A stretch of DNA of 64,000 nucleotides from Bombilactobacillus bombi (GTDB lineage: Bacteria > Bacillota > Bacilli > Lactobacillales > Lactobacillaceae), in the NCBI RefSeq assembly GCF_003522965.1, contig NZ_CP031513.1, positions 1,488,001-1,552,000 on the forward strand, given 5' to 3'. The position numbers were made by a program, and so were the translations under genes. Below, piece after piece: positions 26,574 through 36,352 of the stretch. Each line of letters starts with the position of its first letter. Positions within the stretch are counted from its first letter, which is position 1. The notes under the pieces were generated by a model. The model worked only from the letters and a program-made list of their open reading frames with translations. It made no database searches and was not told where the DNA came from.

Positions 26574-26694
26574 TATTTTTTGCTTTTGTAAACAGATGTC
26601 TAATACACTTATTTGAGCTAGCAAATGTGATATTTTTATGTATTTATTATTAATCTCTTTATGTGATTATTTTTATAATAATCTATCTGTCGGT

Positions 26695-27102
26695 TTATTT
26701 CTCTTTAAAGATAAATACCTTACTGAAGACATAATTGGCTATTACGACAATGATATTATCTAGTAATTTAACAATGAGGCTATTAGCCTGCATTATGCCT
26801 ATTCCAACCTTTAAAATACCCATATCTATGATTAAACTTAAAAAGCGAAAGAAAAAGAAGGACTCTAATTCTTTTAGAACGGCTTTTTTAGATGATTGGT
26901 GGGAATTAAAGACGAATTGTTTATTTGTTAAGTATGCAAAGATCACTGACAACAACCAGGCAATGACATTAGCTACTTGATATCCTAAAATGTGGTGCCA
27001 AGTATATAATTCATAAAATACTAGTAAATTAATTAAAGTTGTTAAGCCCCCAAAGATTAAATAAGAAATAACATCCCAATATTTTTTAATTAGATTCTTC
27101 AT
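26695..27102 (-). CDS. GtrA-like four-helix membrane protein
   Basis: A 135-residue membrane protein with four helices (about 13-33, 38-58, 82-103, 108-130). It contains the GtrA-family pattern YLIFGGLTTLINLLVFY at the start and Y-x-T-N-K-x-F-V-F in the middle. GtrA proteins are linked to polyprenyl-linked sugar transfer for cell-surface polysaccharide. CAGGAG precedes ATG 27102. It stands alone and diverges from the amino acid permease. Confidence 0.88.
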   Translation of the reverse strand: MKNLIKKYWDVISYLIFGGLTTLINLLVFYELYTWHHILGYQVANVIAWLLSVIFAYLTNKQFVFNSHQSSKKAVLKELESFFFFRFLSLIIDMGILKVGIGIMQANSLIVKLLDNIIVVIANYVFSKVFIFKEK

Positions 27103-27178
27103 ATTAACTCCTGTATAATTAATAGGCGTTTGCCCTTATCAATATACCTATCTTACTATATTTAGACAAGGAGTTACT

Positions 27179-28606
27179 ATGGAAAATAAAAAACAATTGC
27201 GGTGGTTCAATATTGCTCTAGTTGCCTTTACAACAGTCTGGGGGCTATCTAACGTCGTCAATAACTTTGCCAATCAAGGCATGATGGTGGTAGTCTCGTG
27301 GATCCTCATAATGCTACTTTACTTTATTCCCTATACCTTAATGGTGGGACAATTAGGCGCCACTTTTAAAACTGATGGTGGGGGAGTATCCTCTTGGATT
27401 AAAGAATTAACTAATAGCAAGTTTGCCTATCTGGCTGCGTGGACTTATTGGGTAGTTCATGTGCCTTATTTAGCTCAAAAGCCACAAATTATTATGGTTG
27501 GTTTTAGCTGGTTGTTTACTGGTAATGGTAATTTTGTCAATCAGGCACCTGTCTTTTTAGTTCAAGCTTTAAGTTTGGTTATTTTCTTAATATTTTTGTG
27601 GTTAGCTTCACGCGGTTTGACAACATTAAGCCGTATCGGTAGTATTGCCGGGGTAGCCATGTTTTCTATGTCAATTCTCTTTATTATTTTAGGTATAGCT
27701 GCCCCTTTCATGACCAAAATGACCATACAAACTGCCCATATGAACCAATTATCAACCTACATGCCGAAGTTTGATTTTAACTACTTTACGACGATTTCTA
27801 TGTTAGTTTTTGCTGTCGGTGGTGCTGAAAAAATATCGCCATATGTGAATCAAACTAAAAATCCTAGTAAAGAATTTCCTAAAGGTATGATTACTTTAGC
27901 AATTATGGTAGCAGTTTCTGCTATTTTAGGTTCTTTTTCAATGGGAATTATCTTTAATGCGCATCATATTCCCTCTGATTTGATGGCTAATGGTGCCTAT
28001 TATGCGTTCCAACTTCTGGGTCAATATTTTCATGTCGGTAATTTTTTCATGTGGTTATTTGCTTTGGCTAACATATTAGCTTCAGCAGCCGCTTTAGCAG
28101 TTTCTATCGATGCTCCCTTACAAATTCTTCTTAATGATGCTGATAGCCGCTATATTCCCGCAAAATTAAGCCAAAAAAATCAGCGTAATATTCCCATTTA
28201 TGGCTATCTTTTGACTGGAATTTTAGTTTCCATCCTCATTATTGTTCCTGCATTGGGAATTAACGGAATGAATGATTTATATAAATGGTTATTAAATTTG
28301 AATTCTATTGTGATGCCTTTGCGTTATTTATGGGTTTTCGTTGCTTATATGTTACTAAGTCGTAAACTCCACAAATTTCAAAGTGATTATCTTTTTATTA
28401 AAAACCAAACTCTGGGCTTTATCATGGGTTTATGGTGTTTTGTCTTTACTGCTTTTGCTTGCATTTTAGGTATGGTGCCTAAATTATCCTATGCAGCTAA
28501 TCCTACTAGCTGGTGGTTCCAATTAGCCTTAAATATCATCACACCCTTTGCTTTAATTGCTTTGGGTATTATCCTCCCAATAATTGCTCGAAGAACTACA
28601 GAGTAA
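27179..28606 (+). CDS. APC-family amino acid permease
   Basis: A 475-residue integral membrane protein with about twelve helices. The first helix region (NIALVAFTTVWGLSNVVNNF) and GGGVSSWI resemble the amino acid-polyamine-organocation superfamily, near glutamate/GABA antiporter-like members. The start is ATG 27179, after AAGGAG. Substrate specificity cannot be read from sequence here. Monocistronic, ended by a long hairpin. Confidence 0.85.
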   Translation: MENKKQLRWFNIALVAFTTVWGLSNVVNNFANQGMMVVVSWILIMLLYFIPYTLMVGQLGATFKTDGGGVSSWIKELTNSKFAYLAAWTYWVVHVPYLAQKPQIIMVGFSWLFTGNGNFVNQAPVFLVQALSLVIFLIFLWLASRGLTTLSRIGSIAGVAMFSMSILFIILGIAAPFMTKMTIQTAHMNQLSTYMPKFDFNYFTTISMLVFAVGGAEKISPYVNQTKNPSKEFPKGMITLAIMVAVSAILGSFSMGIIFNAHHIPSDLMANGAYYAFQLLGQYFHVGNFFMWLFALANILASAAALAVSIDAPLQILLNDADSRYIPAKLSQKNQRNIPIYGYLLTGILVSILIIVPALGINGMNDLYKWLLNLNSIVMPLRYLWVFVAYMLLSRKLHKFQSDYLFIKNQTLGFIMGLWCFVFTAFACILGMVPKLSYAANPTSWWFQLALNIITPFALIALGIILPIIARRTTE

Positions 28607-28609
28607 CAA

Positions 28610-28682
28610 AAAGACGTGTCTATAAAGTGTAATAACTTCTCCAGATTAAACCTGGGAAAATTCACTTTAGACACGTCTTTTT
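28610..28682. terminator. Long-stem bidirectional terminator
   Basis: AAAAAGACGTGTCTA pairs with TAGACACGTCTTTTT at the ends of a roughly 70-base inverted repeat. It serves the permease and the convergent PBP gene. Confidence 0.88.
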
Positions 28683-28688
28683 TAGTGC

Positions 28689-31325
28689 TTAATTTACTTC
28701 AATTACAGGATCAGGAACATTGCCGCCATAACTGCGAATCTCATTAATTAGTCTTTCTAATTGTTGCTTTAATTGCTCTTTATCAGCTGTATCATTCTGA
28801 TAGGCAGTTTTAACCTTGTCTAATAAGGGTTGATACTGCTTCATTAAGCGATCAATATTCGCCTTGCGTTTAGCCTCTCGCTCAGCTTCTATTTGACTCT
28901 TTTCAGCTTCAAAATTAGCTAAACGATTATTTTCCTTTTGTGCTTGCAACTGTGCTTGTTTCAAATTCAAATCCCGCTGCAAGTCCATAATCGTTCGATT
29001 AAACTCGGCCTTGGCCGTCATCCGTTTCACATTTTCATTTTTATAACGAATTTTTTGTAATTGCGCAACTTTTTGATTATATTGTCCTAATTCATTAAAG
29101 GGTACCTGCTGGTACTTTTCAATGGCTCGCTTAACAACTTGTTCACGCTCTTGTTCTTGCTTTTTAGTCAAATGATAGATCAATCGATAATCCAAATTAT
29201 TCAAGCGATTCTTATTAGCATTAATTTCAGCACTATTAAATGCTAAATAATTTTCTGTGATTATTTGCGCGACACTTTTTTGAACTGCTTCTTGCCGTAC
29301 ATATAGACTATCACCAACGCGTCGTACTGTATTAGGTACTTTGAAGTCAGTATTAGGCACTTTTAAATAGTCTACTAAAAACTCACCTTCGGCTCGAAAA
29401 GTTTGGATAGGCAAATGTAATTGGTCTTCAGTTAATGGCTGCTGATGGTCATATCCAGTCCAATTAGCAATTGTAAAGCGTGGCGTCATACCCACGAAGT
29501 AGCCATCATGATTAAAGTCAGTCGTCCCAGTTTTACCAGCAACGTAAGAATAATTATGCAAAGCAGCATTTTTGCCCAAACCATTAGTTACCACACTCTG
29601 CATAGCATTAATTATCATATAACTAGCACTAGAATTATAGATAGGAACTTTGGTGTGTGTATTTTGATATATAGTTCGATTATTAACTGTATCTTCAATA
29701 CTTTTCAAATTACTTGGAGCTACAAATTTACCATTGCGCGCAAATGAACTATAGGCCGAAGCCATTTCCGTAGTGGTTACACCTTTAGTAAAGCCCCCAA
29801 CTGCTAAAATAGGATTATTATCTGCCGGATAAAGGCCTTGAAATTGCATTTTTCCTAAAAGTTGATAAAAAGATTTATCTTTGTCAGACAAAGCCAATTT
29901 AAAAGCTACCGTGTTAATGGAATCGGCTAAAGCCTGGCGCAAAGTGACTGAACCGCGATAACCACTATACCAGTTTTGAACATTACCAACTGGACCATCA
30001 ATTACTCGACTTTGGGGTGCATATCCGCGTTCAAAAGCTGGTGCATAAGCAATGATTGGCTTAGCTGTGGAACCAGGTTGACGATAAGCACTAATGGCAC
30101 GATTTAATTGATCGTCTTGTGTAGTGCGGCCACCGATAATAGCCAGTACATTACCAGTTTGATTATCAATAATTGTACTAGCAACTTGTGGTTCTAACTT
30201 ACCTTCAGCATCACGCTGGTTATAGCTTGCATATTGCTGTTGTACAATTTTTAATAATTGCTGCTGCAAATCTTGGTTAATAGTAGTTTTGATGATAAAA
30301 CCACCATTTAACAATTCCCCATAATATTTATCATAAACTTGTGAATAACGACTCCGATATTCATTTTTTTCTTGATCACTATTAAACAAATATTTCATTT
30401 CAAATCCGTGGGCTGTCATTAATTGCTTAACAGCATTATCTACCGCATAATTCAAAGCATAATCTTGCGATACATCATTATCATAGGTAAAATTATGAAT
30501 TTGCAGTTTAATATTTGGATGTGAATAATGATTGAACTGGGATTTAGACAGTAATCCTTGTTGATACCAAGAATATAAAACTGTGTTACGGCGATTTTTG
30601 GCTGCTGTGGGATGAACGACGGGATCATAAAGTACCTGATTATTGGGAATCCCAATCAAGAGCGCAGCTTGTCCAGGATTAAGTTGGTTTTGATTTTTAG
30701 AAAAATAATACTGGGCTGCACTGCCCATGCCGTAGCAACCATGACCTAAATAAACATTATTTAAATAGAACTCTAATATTTTTTGCTTAGAAAATTTTTG
30801 TTCAATTTGTTGAGCAATCACCATTTCTTTAATTTTACGGTCAAAACTCTGCGATTGATCTTTTAATATAATATTTTTTACTAATTGCTGGGTTAATGTT
30901 GATCCACCCTGGACCTGTCGATGAAACACTGATAAGGTTAATGCACGTACAACTCCTGTTAAATCCACGCCGTGATGTTGATAATAACGTCGATCTTCCA
31001 CCGCAACTATTCCTTTGCGCAGCATAGGATTAATTTGCTGATAAGGTACATAGTCGGCTTGACTATGAGTTAAAGTTTTCATAACGTTATTGGCATTATC
31101 TTTAATAACGGTGGGTTGTTTCGGATGAAAATTTTTTTCGTTGACGTCACTACTAATTACATAACCGTCAGTAATGTCTTTTTGAACTTCGCCTAAATAC
31201 TTATGACAAAATACTATTATCAAGACAATAATTAACACTAAAAAAATTAACAAACAATATTTCAAACTTTTTCTTATCGGATGTGTTTTAAAATTACTAA
31301 CCCAGCGTTGCCATCTTTGTTGCAC
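28689..31325 (-). CDS. Class A penicillin-binding protein
   Basis: Bifunctional peptidoglycan synthase of about 878 residues. GTG 31325 is chosen because AAGGAG lies seven bases upstream. One membrane anchor (about 20-42). The glycosyltransferase domain (about 75-250) has VEDRRYYQHHGVD and GGSTLTQQL. The transpeptidase domain has SxxK (STAK in RQPGSTAKP), SIN and KTGTT. A long charged coiled-coil tail (about 700-860) is unusual in length. Last gene of a two-gene operon with the exported protein upstream. Confidence 0.93.
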   Translation of the reverse strand: MQQRWQRWVSNFKTHPIRKSLKYCLLIFLVLIIVLIIVFCHKYLGEVQKDITDGYVISSDVNEKNFHPKQPTVIKDNANNVMKTLTHSQADYVPYQQINPMLRKGIVAVEDRRYYQHHGVDLTGVVRALTLSVFHRQVQGGSTLTQQLVKNIILKDQSQSFDRKIKEMVIAQQIEQKFSKQKILEFYLNNVYLGHGCYGMGSAAQYYFSKNQNQLNPGQAALLIGIPNNQVLYDPVVHPTAAKNRRNTVLYSWYQQGLLSKSQFNHYSHPNIKLQIHNFTYDNDVSQDYALNYAVDNAVKQLMTAHGFEMKYLFNSDQEKNEYRSRYSQVYDKYYGELLNGGFIIKTTINQDLQQQLLKIVQQQYASYNQRDAEGKLEPQVASTIIDNQTGNVLAIIGGRTTQDDQLNRAISAYRQPGSTAKPIIAYAPAFERGYAPQSRVIDGPVGNVQNWYSGYRGSVTLRQALADSINTVAFKLALSDKDKSFYQLLGKMQFQGLYPADNNPILAVGGFTKGVTTTEMASAYSSFARNGKFVAPSNLKSIEDTVNNRTIYQNTHTKVPIYNSSASYMIINAMQSVVTNGLGKNAALHNYSYVAGKTGTTDFNHDGYFVGMTPRFTIANWTGYDHQQPLTEDQLHLPIQTFRAEGEFLVDYLKVPNTDFKVPNTVRRVGDSLYVRQEAVQKSVAQIITENYLAFNSAEINANKNRLNNLDYRLIYHLTKKQEQEREQVVKRAIEKYQQVPFNELGQYNQKVAQLQKIRYKNENVKRMTAKAEFNRTIMDLQRDLNLKQAQLQAQKENNRLANFEAEKSQIEAEREAKRKANIDRLMKQYQPLLDKVKTAYQNDTADKEQLKQQLERLINEIRSYGGNVPDPVIEVN

Positions 31326-31378
31326 AAATCTTCTCCTTAGTCTGGTCAAAATATTGCTTAATAAAAACCAATATAATT

Positions 31379-32644
31379 TTAGTTAATGTATAGAGTAGTA
31401 CCACTATTAATTAAATTTGTTAACGTAATTAAATCGGAATTCTCAACTACAATTCCGTTATTCAAAGCTGAACTACCACTATAAATAAATCCAATAGTTC
31501 GACTATTACCGAACATGATTGACATTTGTAATGCTGGATTATTTTTTAACCAAAAAGTCGGCTGAGCATGATTATAATCGCTGACGGAATTAGTAGTTGA
31601 ATCGACGACTGTAGCATCTGAATAGTAACGACCAAAAGTTGGCTGAGTCCGATCCGTAACTACTCCAGCTGTATCAGCCGGGTTAGTAATAACTTCACGA
31701 ATTCGATATAAGCCACTATTTGTATTATTGGCTATAATACGAATGAGCGGACCAGACGTGCGATAACGGCCATTACTTCGCCGCAAAAGTGATAAAGTCT
31801 GATCACTTTGAGATAAATACAAAACCTCATTAGCTGTGATTCCTGCAGCTTGTAAGGCTTTATTAGCATCATCAGCCACTTGCACATTATCAACAATCGT
31901 CACGTGTGCTGGTTGATAACTTTGAGTTAATGGGGCATTTTTAAGAGCTACTAGTTGATCTTTTTCTTGTTGTAATTGGTTTTTATCTCGATTAGCTTGC
32001 GAATTTTTAAAATATGCTAAAATTTCATTAATTTGTGGTTTCCAATAACGTTGCCACCGCCGATTTTTTATTAATTTATAATAAGCATTAGCCTGTGACA
32101 CTTGCGTTAAATCTAGCTGATCATGATTTACTTTGAAGGCCTCTGTCGTCTTTTTCAAAAATTGATTAGCATCTTGCGTTTGATCAAACCAAATACGAAT
32201 AGTATCCAAACGATTTTTTTGCCGTTGGTAAACCGTTTGATTCTTTTCTTTTAATAAATTTTGATCTGTACGGTCCAAGCGCTTTTTAGTTACTGTATTA
32301 GCGTAATAATTGCCATCAAAATAACTAGCAATTTGGTGTTGATTCTGTTGGCGATTATTAAATAATCGCATAATTTTTTGTAAATCTTGTTTGGTTTGTG
32401 GACTAAAAACTAATCCGCAAACATCAGCTTTTATTAACTTATTAAAAAGCTGAATTTTTTTGGTATCTACATGGGTTATTAGTGCTTGCTGTTGACGAGT
32501 TTGATATTGATGAAGCAAGGTACTTTGAGCTGATACATCCACACCACCGCCACACAACAGCAATACAAAAGTTGTAACACCAATAACAAGAATTGTCTGG
32601 CACACACGTCGAACCAGTTTAAATTTCTTTTTAAGAGCCTTCAT
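31379..32644 (-). CDS. Exported protein of unknown function
   Basis: About 421 residues. The signal peptide (about 8-40) probably ends VSA before QSTLLHQYQ. Most of the protein is a Gln/Asn-rich helical region (about 45-230), followed by a beta-rich C-terminal part (about 240-421) ending in a hydrophobic strand. No catalytic motif is recognised. It ends about 50 bases before the class A PBP start and probably shares its transcript, which suggests an envelope role. ATG 32644 is used; TTG 32653 is possible. Confidence 0.65.
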   Translation of the reverse strand: MKALKKKFKLVRRVCQTILVIGVTTFVLLLCGGGVDVSAQSTLLHQYQTRQQQALITHVDTKKIQLFNKLIKADVCGLVFSPQTKQDLQKIMRLFNNRQQNQHQIASYFDGNYYANTVTKKRLDRTDQNLLKEKNQTVYQRQKNRLDTIRIWFDQTQDANQFLKKTTEAFKVNHDQLDLTQVSQANAYYKLIKNRRWQRYWKPQINEILAYFKNSQANRDKNQLQQEKDQLVALKNAPLTQSYQPAHVTIVDNVQVADDANKALQAAGITANEVLYLSQSDQTLSLLRRSNGRYRTSGPLIRIIANNTNSGLYRIREVITNPADTAGVVTDRTQPTFGRYYSDATVVDSTTNSVSDYNHAQPTFWLKNNPALQMSIMFGNSRTIGFIYSGSSALNNGIVVENSDLITLTNLINSGTTLYIN

Positions 32645-32852
32645 AAAAGCCAATCTTTCTCAGAATAATTTTGTTGCTATGAGCCCCACGAATTGAGATA
32701 TAGTATAAAATAATATTGTTACAAAAACCATAAATCTCTTTTATCTTAGCGTAGTACTATAGTTGATTTTAGCTTATACTACTTTAAGTATCAAAATTCT
32801 TTTCTAAGATAACTATCAGATTATTCAAATTAAATATTATTGAGGTCTCAAT

Positions 32853-33770
32853 TTGAAAAAAACTAAAAAACGCATCATCTTCTTGAGTACAATTTTGATT
32901 GTCTGTATTTCTTTATTTACCATTTATTATAATCGAAAGCCTTTGCTGAAAGCTACTTCCAATTGGCTGACAGCTCAAACAATTCCCTTTAATTTGTTAG
33001 TCAATCCAAATAAAATCAATAAAAGTATCCATCCGCATGCCATTGCTCTTAATGAAATTGACAACCAAAAATACCAAGAAGACTTGACTGAAATTGATAA
33101 TTTAATTAACTCATTTAATCGTCATCAACAAAAATTCAGTTGGTTATCGCCTACGCAAACCAAAAAATTGCAAAAACGAATTAAACAAAAACCGCATCGT
33201 TATATTAGTAGTATTACGCCGTTGTTATTGGGCCAGGATCGAACAGGCCAATATACTGTTCTTAGTATTAATTGTTATGATGATACAACTCAAATTCGTA
33301 GTTATCGCTATCGGGTATATTTTCGTAACCATCGATCAGTAAAAAGTCACTATCTAAAAACGACAACTAATACTAAACCACCTAAATTTATTGGTTTTAC
33401 CAATACTTTAGGGGTCTCAGGAATTACCAAAGCGCCCAATTTCATTGATACTATTAATAGTACTCTCACCAATTCAGATGTTGCTAATCAGCCTAATGCT
33501 TCATCACATCAATATAGTCAACTAGGCAAAAATATTGGTTTAAAAAATAGTGGCTCTGCGTTACAGCAATATGCACTTAATTCTGATGCTAATTATAAAA
33601 ACAGTGCTATTACAGGTTACGAAATTTCCGATGTTCCACGTGAAACAAAATTCTTTATTACCCAAATTAACAAGGAAACTAAGCATTATTACACACTCAT
33701 TTATAATCGCAATCAAGGAAATTTTACTGGTTTTCAAACTGGCAAGCATACAGTAGCTGATATTAAATAG
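32853..33770 (+). CDS. Membrane-anchored exported protein of unknown function
   Basis: A 305-residue protein starting at TTG 32853 with GAGG upstream. One N-terminal hydrophobic anchor (about 7-26, RIIFLSTILIVCISLFTIY) is followed by an outside domain rich in Asn, Thr and Lys. No family is recognised. It diverges from the exported-protein/PBP operon and ends at a terminator shared with purA. Confidence 0.6.
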   Translation: MKKTKKRIIFLSTILIVCISLFTIYYNRKPLLKATSNWLTAQTIPFNLLVNPNKINKSIHPHAIALNEIDNQKYQEDLTEIDNLINSFNRHQQKFSWLSPTQTKKLQKRIKQKPHRYISSITPLLLGQDRTGQYTVLSINCYDDTTQIRSYRYRVYFRNHRSVKSHYLKTTTNTKPPKFIGFTNTLGVSGITKAPNFIDTINSTLTNSDVANQPNASSHQYSQLGKNIGLKNSGSALQQYALNSDANYKNSAITGYEISDVPRETKFFITQINKETKHYYTLIYNRNQGNFTGFQTGKHTVADIK

Positions 33771-33798
33771 CTTACTCAATTAAAAATTATGGAATATC

Positions 33799-33837
33799 TA
33801 AAAAGCTGAGACAAATTTCTGTCTCAGCTTTTTTAAA
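33799..33837. terminator. Bidirectional terminator before purA
   Basis: AAAAAGCTGAGACA pairs with TGTCTCAGCTTTTT. Confidence 0.92.
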
Positions 33838-33852
33838 TTTTAAAATCTCTAC

Positions 33853-35136
33853 TTACCAGATATTTTTTAACACAATCGTTTCATCCCGATTTGGTCCTAC
33901 AGACACACTCACAAAATCTAAACCTGTTAATTCTTTGATTTTTGCTAAATAATTACGTGCTTCTTGTGGCCAAGCATCCATATCTGTTATTCCTCGTAAC
34001 GGTTGCTGCCAACCGGGCATTGTAACATATACTGGCTGACATTGGTCTAAAATATTCAAACTAGCCGGATATTCATTAATAATCTGACCATCAGGCAATT
34101 TATAGCCTGTACAAATTTTAACTTCCTGTAGTCCGCTTAAAACATCAATACTATTCAGTGCAATATCAGTTATGCCTGCAACTCGTTGAGCATGTTGTAA
34201 AACGACTGCATCCAGCCAGCCAATTCGCCGAGGACGTTTGGTTACAACGCCATATTCATGTCCTGCATCACGAATAAAATCACCAGTAGCATCAGTTAAT
34301 TCTGTTGGAAATGGTCCAGCTCCTACACGTGAAGTATAAGCCTTAGCTACGCCAACAATACGATGAATCTGAGTTGGTCCCACACCCAAGCCAGCAGTGT
34401 AGCCGCCAACAGGATTAGAAGAAGTGACAAAAGGATATGTACCGTGATCAATATCCAACATAATTCCTTGTGCACCTTCAAATAAAACCTTTGCTCCTGA
34501 ATTTAATTCTTCGTTCAATAATTTAGAAGTATCACAAACATAAGGACGTAACTGTTGACCATATTGATAATATTCAGTGAAAATTTCTTCAAATTGTAAA
34601 GGTTCACTATCATATAATTTAGTAAATTCACGATTCTTAACAGCTAAATTTGCTTTTAATTTAGCAGCAAAGGTATCTTTTTCAATTAAATCAGCCATCC
34701 GAATACCGACACGTGCCACTTTATCCATATAGGCTGGTCCAATACCACGATTAGTGGTACCTATTTTATTAGCACCCTTACTTTGTTCTTGAAGTCCATC
34801 TAATTTAATATGATAAGGTAAAATCACTTGTGCCCGATTAGAAATTTTAAAATTAGCGAAGCTAACACCTTGATCCTGTAAAGTTGCCATTTCTGCTACT
34901 AAGGATTTAGGATTAACTACCACTCCATTGCCAATCATTGCAATACGATCTGCATTCAAAATTCCTGAGGGTACCAACCGCATTTTGTAAGCCTTATCAT
35001 CAACTTCCACAGTATGTCCCGCATTGTCTCCCCCTTGATACCGGGCTACAATCTGCGCTTTACGGCTTAAAAAGTCAGTGATTTTTCCTTTACCTTCGTC
35101 ACCCCACTGCATTCCTACAACTACTACACCAGTCAT
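33853..35136 (-). CDS. purA: Adenylosuccinate synthetase
   Basis: A 427-residue cytoplasmic enzyme that joins IMP and aspartate, using GTP, to make adenylosuccinate in AMP synthesis. The N-terminus [15 protein letters not shown] carries the GTP loop and catalytic Asp; NAGHT and the basic [10 protein letters not shown] segment are present. The length is typical. It lies downstream of the unknown gene and dnaB, the usual neighbourhood in many lactobacilli. Confidence 0.98.
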   Translation of the reverse strand: MTGVVVVGMQWGDEGKGKITDFLSRKAQIVARYQGGDNAGHTVEVDDKAYKMRLVPSGILNADRIAMIGNGVVVNPKSLVAEMATLQDQGVSFANFKISNRAQVILPYHIKLDGLQEQSKGANKIGTTNRGIGPAYMDKVARVGIRMADLIEKDTFAAKLKANLAVKNREFTKLYDSEPLQFEEIFTEYYQYGQQLRPYVCDTSKLLNEELNSGAKVLFEGAQGIMLDIDHGTYPFVTSSNPVGGYTAGLGVGPTQIHRIVGVAKAYTSRVGAGPFPTELTDATGDFIRDAGHEYGVVTKRPRRIGWLDAVVLQHAQRVAGITDIALNSIDVLSGLQEVKICTGYKLPDGQIINEYPASLNILDQCQPVYVTMPGWQQPLRGITDMDAWPQEARNYLAKIKELTGLDFVSVSVGPNRDETIVLKNIW

Positions 35137-35203
35137 TTTTCATCATCCTCTTTAAATTAATCTTACCCTTTAAGTTTACCAATACTGAACATTTATGCAA
35201 CAT

Positions 35204-36352
35204 TTAATTGATTAATTCGGCTTTTGTAAAATATGAGTTTAAATATCCAAAGGTTATTCGCGCAAAATCATCATATTTAAATTCTTGAATTTGTGTGGTC
35301 TGCCGTTGCAAATCATCAAACACAGCTAATTTAACACTCTTTTCTTTGGCTTGTAGTCCGTAAGCGAGAAAATCCGTATTTAGTTGCCGAAATTGAACTC
35401 GCAACATTAATTTTTGTAATGTAGCCTGTTGAAACACTGATTGCCAGAGATTTTGATTATCAAACTGCATTTTATCATCCAAGACCGGCTGAACAAATGT
35501 TTGATCTTGTTGATGCCACGTACGATAAGTGGCAATTATCCGTAAATAATCAGTCTGCGTTGAAACAAAACTCACTTCACTCAGACGAATCAAAGCATAA
35601 CCACCAAAATATCCATCTTGATCAACTAATGACAAAACCATTTCTTGATTAGTTATATTAATAATTTTACCAACATAAAAATTGTTATTTGAGGTATTTA
35701 TATAAACCATTATCAAAGTTTCTGTATCTTTTAAACTTTTTAATAATGGAATTAAATGCAAATTAGCTTTAACCATAATAGGTAATTGATGTTTATGCGG
35801 CTGTAAAAAAAATTTTGTTGCTTGATTTAATTCTTGGCCCCCAAATTCAATCGCATCAAATTGATTTTTCATAAAAGCAATGGGCTGATTATTATACGCA
35901 AAATCAAAAAAATCAACTGTTGCTATTTTCACCTGTTGCTTATTTAACGCCTGAATTTTTGCCTGTTGGTATTGGTAGTTAGTAGCCCCAATAATTAAAA
36001 CAATCAGTTGCTGATCAATAAGATATTTCAATACAGTAGTTAATAGATGATCTGCGGAAAATGGTGGCACTGTTAATTTTTGCGAAGCAAATAATTCTTT
36101 GCTTTGTGCAATTTTAATCCGTTGCTTAATTCGCTCTAAATCTGCTCCATGATCGCTCACAAAAGCAATTGCTCTAATTGCAATTAGAACATAACCATTC
36201 AATAAACCATAATCATTATAAACACGCATCAAAAGATATCTGGAATTCAGTTGACAAATAGTACCCGTATAAATATCTTTAGTGGGACGCATAACAACAT
36301 CAATTAACTGTTGTTGCTGATAAGAGTGCTGTAATTGTTTATATTTACTCAT
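35204..36352 (-). CDS. Unknown protein with two related halves
   Basis: A 382-residue, apparently soluble protein. Two segments look alike: about 25-75 (YTGTICQLNSRYLLMRVYND, GYVLIAIRAIAFVS) and about 225-275 (FYVGKIINITNQEMVLSLVD, GYALIRLSEVSFVS). This suggests an internal duplication of a small beta-barrel-like domain (SH3/Sm-like in pattern). No signal peptide and no catalytic motif. Its start overlaps the dnaB stop (ATGA), so the two are co-translated. I do not recognise the family; the coupling hints at a nucleic-acid role, which is speculation. Confidence 0.6.
   Translation of the reverse strand: MSKYKQLQHSYQQQQLIDVVMRPTKDIYTGTICQLNSRYLLMRVYNDYGLLNGYVLIAIRAIAFVSDHGADLERIKQRIKIAQSKELFASQKLTVPPFSADHLLTTVLKYLIDQQLIVLIIGATNYQYQQAKIQALNKQQVKIATVDFFDFAYNNQPIAFMKNQFDAIEFGGQELNQATKFFLQPHKHQLPIMVKANLHLIPLLKSLKDTETLIMVYINTSNNNFYVGKIINITNQEMVLSLVDQDGYFGGYALIRLSEVSFVSTQTDYLRIIATYRTWHQQDQTFVQPVLDDKMQFDNQNLWQSVFQQATLQKLMLRVQFRQLNTDFLAYGLQAKEKSVKLAVFDDLQRQTTQIQEFKYDDFARITFGYLNSYFTKAELIN

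Larger units (their letters stand above)
24836..26694. other. 1.86-kb gene-free region
   Basis: Very AT-rich. No ORF of note is visible on either strand. It holds two perfect Noc-type sites (25045, 26548), a hairpin at 25327-25372 (complementary ATCATCAATA and TATTGATGAT arms) and a probable minus-strand small RNA (25690-25840). The rest shows no structure I can name. Confidence 0.6.
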
